A stretch of DNA of 64,000 nt from Podocnemis expansa. Its lineage: Eukaryota; Chordata; Testudines; Podocnemididae. Both the position numbers and the translations under genes were made by a program. The DNA lies in NCBI GenBank assembly GCA_007922195.1, contig ML682090.1:2722621-2786620 (forward strand), in the 5' to 3' direction. The notes beneath the pieces were generated by a model. It had not been told where the DNA came from and searched no databases. It was given only the letters and a program-made list of their open reading frames with translations. Positions 43,225-53,900 of the stretch are shown here, one piece after another. Within the stretch, counting starts at the first letter, position 1; each line of letters begins with the position of its first letter.

Positions 43225-43345
43225 ACGACTTCTAGCTCTCAGCTCTGCCGACAGCCTTGGGGAAGTCACTTCCACTGCTCTATGCCTCATTTTCCCTGTG
43301 TCTAATTGGGAAAAGGATACCAGCTTTATCAAAGAGCAGTAAAAA
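43225..43345 (+). repeat. MIR-like fragment
   Basis: AGCTCTCAGCTCTGCCGACA, GGGGAAGTCACTTCCACTGC and CTCATTTTCCCTGTGTCTAA. It directly precedes a family-B MITE. Confidence 0.6.
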
Positions 43346-43353
43346 CACTAGTC

Positions 43354-43507
43354 CAGAGGCGGACAAAATCAGCTCACAGCTAGGTGCCAGCAATTTTACT
43401 TTTAGTCACCAGAGGGTGCTCCTCCATTACCTTTCTGCAGTGGAGGCAGGCAACAGGCTACTAAAACTGGTCACCATGGCAACCAGAAAAAGATTTGTCA
43501 AGGCCTG
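43354..43507 (+). mobile_element. hAT-type MITE, family B
   Basis: Begins CAGAGGCGGACAAAATCAGC and ends TTTGTCAAGGCCTG. Flanking 8-bp duplications are CACTAGTC / CACTAGAC (7 of 8). Confidence 0.82.
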
Positions 43508-45347
43508 CACTAGACATAAGTATTGATCTATTACCTCTCTAATTCAACAAATGGTTTCTCCGCCTCTCCCCATCCTGTTGCGTTACTGAGTGCTGTTAAA
43601 AGAGCCAGCTGCTTTCAGTGGCATTTGAGTTAAATCCTATAAGTAAATTTAGTTCCTTTCAGACCAACAACAAAAGTAATGCTATCCAGTCCTTGGCTAT
43701 TAAACAAATAATTTTTACAATAGCCATTCACACTAATGTGAAGTGCTATCAATTCAGAATGTTCTACACCCTTTTGTGCTGGTATGAACAACAGGAAAGG
43801 TAAAGAGCAATGGAGAATCAGGCCCCGTTTTCACCTGTTAGGAACACATTCTTGACAGAGGAATAAAAAAGCAGCACGAGCGTGCCAGTCTCTTTTTAAT
43901 ACAAAATAAAATGTATCAAGACAAGGAAGATTTACATTAAAAAAATAAGATTATACACAATTAAACAAACGAAGAGTCAGATTCCAGTTGGTGGATCAAT
44001 CAACATAGCTCCAGTGAAGTCAATGAGATTAGATTCTCACTGGGTGTAAATTAGCCCAGCTCCACTGAAGTCAATGGTCCAGATCCCTCCCCCCCAGCAG
44101 GTGTAGGTTGGCATGGCTCCACAGAAGCCCAAGGTACTATGCTGGCTGACACCACATGAAGATCAGGCCCAAAAGTTGTGCTGGGCCTTGCAATACATGC
44201 AACATGGCACAAACCCCGGTGATCAGTGACACAAACAGACAAAATGAGCTTTGTCCAAACTGCAAATGCTCAGGCACTTGATAGAAGAATCTAGTCACTG
44301 TTACAGAGCGGCAGACAGCACAGGAATGAGAGCAGGAGGTTGCACAGACAGGTTAGTTCTTCACTGCAGGACAGTGCGTGGTCTTCAGTCTCAAACGCAC
44401 ACACAAGACGAGAATCAGGTCTAGATTTCACCTTGGTGTGGCTTGTCCAAGTGAACCCTATATTCCTTACCTGGAGTTCACCTTGACTGGCTATACTGAC
44501 GTAGTGACTACCTGGCCTTGTCTCTGGCAGAATTTTAGTCAATGACACTCTCTCCATGTAGATGCACCCTTTTTCCCCCAGTGAACAGAATTAAAGAGGG
44601 GAAGGTTCCAGAAAAGAGTTTTGCTGGGTGTTTTGTAAGGGTGCTTACACAAAGCTCAGATGACACTCTTACATCAGATCAAGTGGCTATTGTACAATAG
44701 GCTAGGGATTTACCCGTTACTAGCAACAGTGTAAACTGCACTGTTGCAACCCCAGTGCAAACAGGCATTGCCACTCAAAACCATAATTAGCAAGGATGCA
44801 ACCACCCCAGCCACCGAAATCTCCAGAGCCTGGTTCTCATCTATGCTGCCTGAGAAGGACTAAAAAGACTTGGATGTAAATAAGAATCAGGCTCCAATGC
44901 AGACAGTGCCTTAGAAGCCAGCATTGCACATACCTGGGTTAAGAGGTGTGAGCATAACTGAGAAAGAAGCCTGGATTTTCCGCCTGCCCTGCTGGAAAAT
45001 GTAACAAGTGAATGCATCCTGTGCTGCAATGATTTCACCGAAGTGTTACAGCAGCAGCAGGGCTGTAACAGTGTTACAGGCCAGCAAGGCAGGGGTTAAT
45101 TTATCCATCATATAATAATACTGACATGGTTGACAAAGGGGTGTAGAAATAAGCAAACCAACCAACCCATCTGAGTGAAAGAAATCCAAGGCTTTTCCCG
45201 GGGAAATCCAAGCACCTGTGTGCACTCAACCAGGTTGCAACCAAGTGGTTTGTGTAAAAACCATATGACATTCACGCTCCCAGTTCCACGGCTGAGGACC
45301 TGGTCAGTGTAGCTACAGGCAAGCAGCAGGGCTTGGAGCAGGTTTTG
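43508..45347. other. Intergenic, no gene seen
   Basis: Unique-looking sequence. The A/T-rich stretch at about 43,890-43,970 could hold a poly(A) site for SEMA4A on the minus strand (ATTAAA within TTTTAATA complement), but nothing fixes it. Confidence 0.3.
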
Positions 45348-45355
45348 GTGGCCAT

Positions 45356-46146
45356 CAGGGCTGGCGCAAGGGTTTCTGGTGCCCCCCTGCAACCTATAAA
45401 TCGGCACCCTCCTCCCTCCCCTTCCCCCAGGCAGGGCCATCCCTAGGGGGGTGCGGGGCCCTGGGCAAATCGCCCTCTGCAGGGCCCCTTCCCCCACTCC
45501 TGGCATTGGGGGGCAGGACAGAGCCCAGAGCAGCGAGTGTGGCACGGGGGGGGCGGGGCCGGAGCAGCAGCGCTGCACTGGGCCTCCCTTTTGGCCGCTT
45601 GCCCGGTCCCCAGCATGGGGGGGGGCAGTGGTGCAGCCACGCAGGCCCCCCCCAAAGCGTGGGGCCGTGGGTGAATCACCCTCTGTGGGGCCCCCACTCA
45701 TCCTCCTAGCACTGGGGAGCGGGGCTGGCTATCCCAGGTGAGAGGCTGGCCTCTGCCAGCAGGGACCAAGTGAGCCAGCCAAAAGGGCAGCCCAGTTCAG
45801 CAAAGATGGTCTGTCCCCCTGTCCGCCTCCTTCCCCCTGGCCATGGGCAGTGTTCTCCGCTCTGTGCTGGTGCAGCAGGAAGGGGCTGGGAAGTAGCATG
45901 ACCTAGTGGAGATGAGCGATATCGACGCCACGTTGCCTCCCACCCCTCCGGCACAAAGCCAAGATCAGTGCACATGGCGGAGGGCGGTGGGTGGGTGCAG
46001 ACCAGCAGCATTGAAACCGGCTGCCCTTCTGGCCAGCTCGCCTGGTCCCCACCGGCATGGGATGGCTGGGCCAGGGATGCGTCCCCCGGAGGGCTTTTTG
46101 GCACCCCTGCAACACTTACCGTGCTTACCATGTTGTGCTGGCCCTG
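45356..46146. mobile_element. GC-rich hAT-type element with perfect 8-bp duplication
   Basis: Begins CAGGGCTGGCGCAAGGG and ends TTGTGCTGGCCCTG, flanked on both sides by GTGGCCAT (45,348-45,355 and 46,147-46,154). It is 791 bases long, GC-rich, with G- and C-runs. A second element-like start (CAGGGCCATCCCTAGG, 45,433) may be nested inside. Open frames up to 197 codons on both strands are composition effects. Confidence 0.85.
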
Positions 46147-46611
46147 GTGGCCATAGCCCTGCCCAGCAGACATGGTGAAATAAAGGGTTCATTTGCTTGT
46201 TACAGCTACCAGGAAAAGTTGAATTCAAAATTTTTCAAAAATTAAATTAAAACCCCAACATCTTCACATTTGGTCACAGCCTCAGCCTTCTCCCCAGTCC
46301 CCAAACCTCCAGCAACTACCACAACCCCCATCTGATTTCTCAGGCTGTTGGCTCAGTAATCCCAGGGACTCAGCCTGTTCTCATTTACGTAAAAGGCCCC
46401 TTATATTGCTCTGGTAGTGCAGATGAGTGTTGCTGTAATTTATGCCACCTTTACTGGACTGGAGTGGTGTAAAGAGGCCTCAGCATAAATGAGAATCAAG
46501 CCCCGAAGCCCTTGCCCATGCACAGCAGGGAATGACAGTACAATGCCCTCTTATGGAAAGACACACCCCAGAGCAGAGCACAATTTCCATAAAGTGGCTT
46601 GTATCTTGCCA

Positions 46612-46842
46612 AGTTCCAAAGGAGCAACCATGTTAGTCTTGTTCAGCAAAATAAGATAGGAGTGCTATGGCACTTAAAGACTAACAGATTTATTTATCGC
46701 ATGAGCTTTTGTGGGAGAAAAATCCCACTTTGTTAGACACTTTGAAGCTTCATCTGATAAAGTGGGATTTTCTCGCACAAAAGCTCATGAGATAAATAAA
46801 TCTCTTAGTCTTTAAGTGCCACAGGACTCTTTGCTTATTTTT
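46612..46842. repeat. Palindromic foldback repeat, family F
   Basis: Left arm: AGTTCCAAAGGAGC, GTGCTATGGCACTTAAAGAC, TTTATTTATCGCATGAGCTT, AATCCCACTTTGTTAGACAC, TTTGAAG. Right arm from 46,748: CTTCATCTGATAAAGTGGGA, CAAAAGCTCATGAGATAAAT and TTAAGTGCCACAGGACTCTT. The arms are inverse complements over about 85 bases with essentially no loop. Confidence 0.85.
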
Positions 46843-47263
46843 CCCAAGAGGTGGGTAGCACTTGGTCTTTCTGTTGAGGGGCTAGCAGGTCAAGGAGGAT
46901 CAGCTCTCAGATCCCTAAGAGTCAGAGCTAGATTTGAACTTTGCACTGAAAGGCAGAACGCGATCAGAGCCCATCATCAGAGCTGTCATGACTTGCATTC
47001 AGCTAGCACCTTCTGCATCCCACCCAAGAGAGGGCTGAGCTGGCCAGGTGATGTGCAGCAAGGGTGACACCGCATCCCAAATCACATTACCTTCCTTTCA
47101 TTCACAGAACTCATATGGCAGCTCCCAATGCATTTGAGGGCTGGTTTGTTGTGGTAGCATTCCTTCCAAATGTTGAGCCACACTCCCTGGTTTGTTATCC
47201 CAGGGCTGTGTGACATGCTGCTGATTTTGAGACAGGAGCTAGGCTGGGGCAGGCACAGCTAAT

Positions 47264-47961
47264 CTAAACCTTCCTCACAGCTGCCCCTTGGGAGCCCTCC
47301 TCGGCCCCTATGCTAGTGTTTAATCTGTTGTTGTCTGCATCTACGTTCGGGATCAGCCCCTCCATCTGGGTGCAGCAGGCCGTGGAGCTCTTGGACCCCT
47401 CTCGGAAGGACCCTTGCAGATGTAATTCTCCCCCATGCTGCAGGCTCCGGCCACTGTTCAGAGGCACCTTCTCCTGGACAGACATCTTGGCAGCCTCAGG
47501 AGTGTTGCATCCCTGCACCTTGCTCTTGGCCTTGAGCTTCTCATGGTAGGAAAAGGCAGCCATGGCCATTGCCACAGCCACTGTCAAGACCAGCAACACT
47601 GTTACAGTAACGAATTGCGCCCAGTAGGAACGCTGCCTGCCCCATGCTCCTGCCCCATGCTCCAGCCCCTCCCTGGGGATGCCATCCTCTTCGCCCTCAT
47701 TTAGGATGTTGCTGTAATTATCACCACCCATGGGGTCCCGGACCACATAGCGGGCCACAACTTGGCGGTGTCCATTCTCAGTGGCCCAGCATTCATATAC
47801 GCCTGCCATCTGGCTCTGCATGATGATCACCAGTGTCTTGCTGGGCAACACAGTCAGTTCCGTTGGGGTCTTATGGCCTGGGTAGGTCCAGGTGTAATTG
47901 GCCAGGGCGGAGAGCTGTGGGCACTGCAGCTGGATGACAGAGTTCAGTGCTGGGGTCAGAG
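47264..47961 (-). CDS. SEMA4A: SEMA4A last exon: Ig-like domain, membrane segment, cytoplasmic tail
   Basis: Acceptor CTCTCCAG|CTCTGA. Encodes [40 protein letters not shown] (the two Ig cysteines), then [19 protein letters not shown] and a basic stop-transfer stretch, KLKAKSK. The tail runs on past [11 protein letters not shown] for about 17 more residues, ending VRKV before the stop. Confidence 0.95.
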
Positions 47962-50900
47962 CTGGAGAGACACAAGGAAGGGAGAAGGAGCGGTCAGCCT
48001 CTGATTACCAGTCCAGACCAGCTGCTGCTGCTGTTTGAAGAGCTGGCACCGACACCCAAGGATGCAACTAGGGTGGGGTGACTGGGGCAAAGCTCCAGGT
48101 GCCTAATTTTAGAGGGCGCAGGGGACAGATCTGGTGCCCAGCAGCAGCTCTAACTGCCAAGCTCCTACTGGGGATGGATCAGGCCCCAGGTCAGGGGAAG
48201 GCACCTTTGGGGCTGCTCGCCCCAGGCACCAGAACATCTAGTTCCGGCCCTGCTGGCACCTTCCAAGTTCCAACTAGAGCCGGGTTGAGTAGCAGAATTT
48301 TCAGTCCCGTGGAAATTCAAGAACCTTGGGGAGTATGGGGAACAAAATTTATTCCAGCTTGGACCCCAAGCAACTATTTCTGTGGCCAATTGAAGAGTTA
48401 AAAATAAAGTGTTTTGGGTCAAATTAATAGTTTTGATTTTGAGCACTTTTAATGTCTAATATGTCTTTAAATTGAAGGAAAATTTGAACTGGAAAACGAA
48501 AAGTTAAAAAAAAAAAAAAGTTTTTCCTCCCTCCTAATTCAAACAATTGTGCAAAACAGCCACAAATGCACAAAATGGTTGGGTCTTGCTGAATCAGCAT
48601 GTTCCATCAAACCAATAGCTTCTTGTGAAAAATTTCACACAAGGGTGCTTTAAAACTGGATACCTCCACACCATCACCAGGTAAGCAACCTGATTTTCAG
48701 AGTCTGAGCACCCACTGCAACCTCTTTGACCACCTGGGGAGCTGCTACAAGAGCAAAGCACTTTGGAAAGCTAGAGGAGGAAAAGTTAGAACCTAAGGCC
48801 AGTGTACAATACTTGGAAACAACTGGAGTGACTTTGGATTCACACCAGTGCATTGAGAGCAGAATCCAGCCTGAAATTGGAGTTAACAAGTCCAATCACG
48901 TTAACAGATGCCCCAGGTTGCATCAGGCAATCACTTATAATTATTTAGGGCCTCACTGTACTGGTTGCTGTAGCAATGGAGCTAAGAGACAGTGCTATGC
49001 TGAAAAGTATATTTAAGTCCAGAGGATGCCAGTCTGCAGCAATTTTAATATTACCAGTCTTTAGTTAATAGTGACATTTTGCTGGAAGCTAATCTTCTCC
49101 CACTGTGTATTCGGATGCTGGCAACAGGCAGGCTGTCTAGCGACAACTGATTTTGGAAAAAAACCTCACCACAGGCAGGACTGCTGCCAAGGAAGGATGT
49201 ACTAGGTCCACTTGATACCACTCTTTGTGCTCTCCAGGCTCCATCCTGCCCTGGAGCCAGGACTCTCGGCATGTCCCAGTGCTTCCTTCCCTACAGTCTA
49301 GTAAACCTGCCTGGAGCCAGGGACCCACCACCTGACAGAAGGTAACCAACTGGAATGCCTGCATCCTCAACCCATTGCGAAGTGCTGGCTGGAGTCCTGG
49401 CACCATGGGCAGGGAAGGGATGCTGCAGGCTGGGCAGCAGCGGGGAGGGTCACTGCTTCACAGATGCAGGCTTTCCATAGAAAGTGAAAGCACTGGGGCA
49501 CTTAGAGACGCACAGTACTTTCTCCAGGCCCTGGCACAAGGGGCCTGGACTGGGCACATCCCAATGCCTCCTTTCCCAGCTGCAGCCAGGGAAGGAAGCA
49601 CAGGGACACGAAGAGTTATGAGGCAGTGTCCAGAGAAGCCACATCCCAGAGCTTCCTGGCAGCTTTCAATTAATAGCAACTTTTGGCCAGGAAGTGGCAG
49701 CTTAGCTAGCAAGTGGCATCCACTGTACAAGACTAGGTGACGATGACTGCCATGTAGGCTGATGTGTACCACTGGGGATCTGTAATCCTCCTTGGAGGCA
49801 CCTGGACAGTTTATTATTGCAGGGTTGTCTGGGAGAGGGGGCCAGCATTTGTTACTGGGCTGAATGCTGCCTGGCTGACAATATTTTTAAGTGAAGAGTT
49901 CATCCTGGGATTTGCTGGAGCTGTTTGAGGGACATGGGATGTGGACTCTGGGCCGAAGATGCAACCCCCAGAGTGCTGAGCTTTGCTCCCTTCACTCCTC
50001 ACAGGGGTCAGCTCCTCCCTACAGGCTGGGCCCCTGCAGCCCCACTGGTGTCAGAGTCTCACGCACTGGCAGACACCTGCCCCAAGCCCAGTAAACCTGG
50101 AAGGCTGATACCGAACTTTTTACCACGCTGCTGCCAACGTCCTCCCGAGACCTCGGCATGGCTCTGCCTTTTCCACTGATCTGCTGGCATTTATCTCCTG
50201 GCCTCCCTGTCTCGATGTCCTGCAGCCAGTCACTTCTAGGGAGGGAGAAATAACACACTGAGAACCCAGAGCAATGAGTTGCACGTCATGGGGAAGGCAG
50301 GTAAAGAGGGAGGTTCAGTGGTTGGTGACCTGGCCATGCAGAGCTGCAGAGGCAGCCTTAGGCTATCTGGGGCCCTAGGCGAAGGCCCATTGTGGGGTCC
50401 CCTGCAGCCCCAGCTCCCTGACACCAGTCCCCATCCCTCCCCTCATCCCTGGCTCCCCAAAGCCAGTCCCCTTTCCCTCCCCCCGGGGGGGACATCATGG
50501 GGCAGACTCCGCTTTCTCACCCAGCCCTTAGGGCGGAACAGCTGGCCCAGGGAAGGGGTGGGAAAAAAGCCTGGCCTCTGGGCTGGCCTACTCCACCCCT
50601 GGGCTGGCTTGTCCCCACCCTGGGGGCAGGATGAGCTGGCCCACCAGAGGGGCACAAAAGCTGGCTCGGGGTGCCACAACCCCTTAAGCAGGCCCTGGCT
50701 GCCTCAGTTTTTGAGTTAGGAGAAGCAGGAAACCGCCTCTGCAGTATGCTACAGGGGCCCTTACTGCTTGGGGCCCTAGGCAGCCACCTGCTTCACCTAC
50801 CCTAAAAGCCACCTCTGCAGAACTGGATTCAAGTCCTCCTTAAGTCCTAAGACAACCACCTGTGGCTCCATCATGCTCCAGATCTGTGTGCAGCTTGGTG

Positions 50901-53900
50901 ACGTGGCTGCCTCGGGCCAGGACTGGAAGCACAGGTGTTTCGCAAGTGTTCTGCACAGCTGTCCATGCTCCCCCTTAACTTCAGGTACCCTAACGTCACC
51001 AGCAGAGTTTATCGATTTGTTCTTTCTACAACCACTGCTGGCTGATAGACAATCTTGGGTCTTGCCAGCCAGCATCTCACCCAGGGCAGACAGAAAAGAC
51101 AGCCTCAGCTGGTAGGTCTACAAAGCAGCTGGAAGTGAGCCACGCAGGTCAGGTAGAAAGACTGGTGCCAACAGGCCAGGAGGGAGCATGTTAAAAAGAG
51201 TAGTGTGGACCTATCCAGAAAGCCTCCATGGAGGAAAGGACAGGAGCTGGCCTGACACCAGTCTCCTGGTGTGAGCTTATTGCAAAGCAAAGGGTAAGAA
51301 GGAAGCTCCTCTCTTATGAGGCATTTCCTGCATGGGTAGAGAACAGCCAGTCAGCAAGTCCAGAAAGCACATGGCTGTTTGCTGGGATCCTGCCGGACGC
51401 TGCTGGCAGTAAACAGACAGTGGCACATGCTCTAATGGCATGGTGTCTGTGGAGCGTCCTTGTACTGCTAGCAAAGAGCATCAGTGACACCTTAGGGCTG
51501 TATCCCCTGTGTGTGGTCCTTCCTAAGGGCTAGTGCATAAGGAGCACTGGGGGCTCTCCTCCTGCTCCCAGAGGCCCAGCAATGCCAGTCTCCCCTTTTA
51601 AAGGAGCTGTCCTGGGAAGACTGCAGAGCACTTGGCAAGCTGCAAATACCCTGGGAGGCAGGGAAGCATCATTCCCTCATTTTGCAAACAGGAAATAAAG
51701 TAAGTCACTTTCCTAAATTCTCACGGTGGGATAAGAAAGAACAGAACCCAAAGTCCTGATCCCCAGTCCCCTGCTCTAACCACCCCACCCCATCACCACC
51801 CTGAGCTGGGGAGAGCCCAGGAGTGCTGATCCCCTGCCTGCCCTGCTCTGACCACTAGACACCACTTCCTTCCCAGATCAGGGAATAAAATCGAAAAGTC
51901 CTGACTCTCAAGGCCCTGCTCTAGTTGCGAGAAATTGATGCCTCCCTCTCAGCGGTGACCCTGAACAACTCACTTGGTTTTATCTGTTGCTCGGGTCTCC
52001 TGGCATGACTGACTGTGCCCATCCCAGGCACAATAGGGGTCTCGGGCGAGGATACAGTCAGCACAACTCCTGTACATGCTGCAGTTGGCCAGCGGTACCT
52101 CTAGGACCCCCTTGGAGTACCCCACGTACAGGATCCCCTGTAGGGATGGAACATACAGAAAATGTCACACACTTACATCCATGTCACCTATTTCCCACTG
52201 CCTGGCTGCCTACCGGGCAGCGTTTCCTCCAAGGCTTTGTTCCTGCCTGCTGCCTCAGGCTAATCTGCAGGCCTCCTACCTTCCCAGGTGAGAACAGAAG
52301 GTTCTGCACAGGTTCTGGGTCCTTAAACAGCTGGATTTCCTCAATGATATGAGCACCGCTGGCTAGAGCCACTGCTTTGTGCAGGAACCCTCCATCTGTG
52401 GGAGGAAATATAGGGACAAGTGTATTTACCATGGGGCTCAGACAGCACATTTTCTTTGAAGGCTGATCTCTCCTTTAAGCTGACTGTGTAGCAAACGTAT
52501 TTAAGTAGAAGTTAGGAGCCTGGAGTTTCTGGATCTAAATGGCTAGTCTATTTATTTCTCTCTACCTTTGTCTCGCAGATGAGTTGCTTAATTAAAAGAA
52601 TGAACAGCGCCTTTTGCCACGATATGCACAGAAAGCACTTTATTAGAGGTCTGGCACAAACCATATCAAAGCTGACAAACTGCTTTGCCCATCACTAAGA
52701 TGCCATCTCTGAGATGGAAAGCGGCAGCTGTGTTTAAGAGTGCATAGGGCAGGAAGTGAATCAGCTATGCAGTACATACCTAACAGCAGTGGAAAGCAGG
52801 GTGCAATAAACAGAGTTGGGATTGGCCAGTAGAATGAGGTGAAACACCTCACTGCTCTGCTAACTGGTTCCAGAACACACAAATTCCAACACACACACAC
52901 ATAGCAAATACCCAAATTGGCAAAATAAAAGTTTCAATTTTGTCTTGGCAAAATAAAAGTTTCAATTTTGTCTCAAATTTTCAATATAATTTGTTTTAAA
53001 AGGTAAAAAAGCCCCCCAAATTAATATTTTTTAACTTTCTCATTTCACCCAACATCTCAAAAAAAGTTCATTTCAGGTCAACCTCAAATGAATTTTTTTC
53101 TTAGTCACAAAACTGAAAAATGAGATACTCATCCAACTCCAGCTAGAAGTGCCCACTCCTGTCCCACCTGTGTCAGCGTGAGCTTTGCCACTGGGGAAAC
53201 CATTAGTCAGCTGCTGAATCCAGCCTCACGCACCGATAAGACAGTGTAATGAGGAGCTGCTCTTGCTCATGTGAGTCATACCTGTTCCCAAGAACATCAC
53301 CGCATAGGAGGTGCCCGAGATGCTCTCTGTCTGATCGACTGCGATCCGTGTATACTTCACATTCCGCTTCACCAGCAGTGGCTGCTTGTTCATGGGCACA
53401 ACCGTCTCATCCATCAGGAAATGGTTCTTCAGGAAGGTCAGGGCTCTGTCTGCCGACGGGCCCACAGAGCACTGCAGAGGACGAGAAAGGCAGGTGATCA
53501 GATGGGCCACCAGCAGTGGGAACTGGGCTAATGACAAGCTCAGAGAGGGGCTTTTTGCTCTAATCATTATTAAGGATGGGGAAAAAACATTTGATTGTGC
53601 CAAGTTCCTGCAAAGAGCAAGGCAGACAGATGACTATCCAGGGAAACTGAGGCACAGAAAAGTTACATGTCTTCTCTGAAGTTGGTAGCACCAGCAGGAA
53701 TTGAATTCAGTTGTCCTGAGTCCCACCCTTGTGGCTTAACCCCAAGCCTGTCCTACAGAGCCATCCATCCACATGTAATCATACCATGGAGTTAGATGCA
53801 CTAAGCACATGATACTCACGCTGCCAGGGCGGGGCCCTGTGACCTCACCACTGTAAGTCATCCACCGGGAGCTCTCCTTGTTGAGCTCCTTGTACTTGCT

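Noticed and set aside
45108..46178. Open frames up to 197 codons
   Set aside because: They cover a GC-rich transposon with exact target duplication. Low-complexity Pro/Gly/Ala translations with no motif.
50341..50780. GGGGCCCTAGGC direct repeat as a long terminal repeat pair
   Set aside because: The true ends are the inverted CAGAGG...CCTCTG termini with an 8-bp duplication; the repeated phrase is internal.
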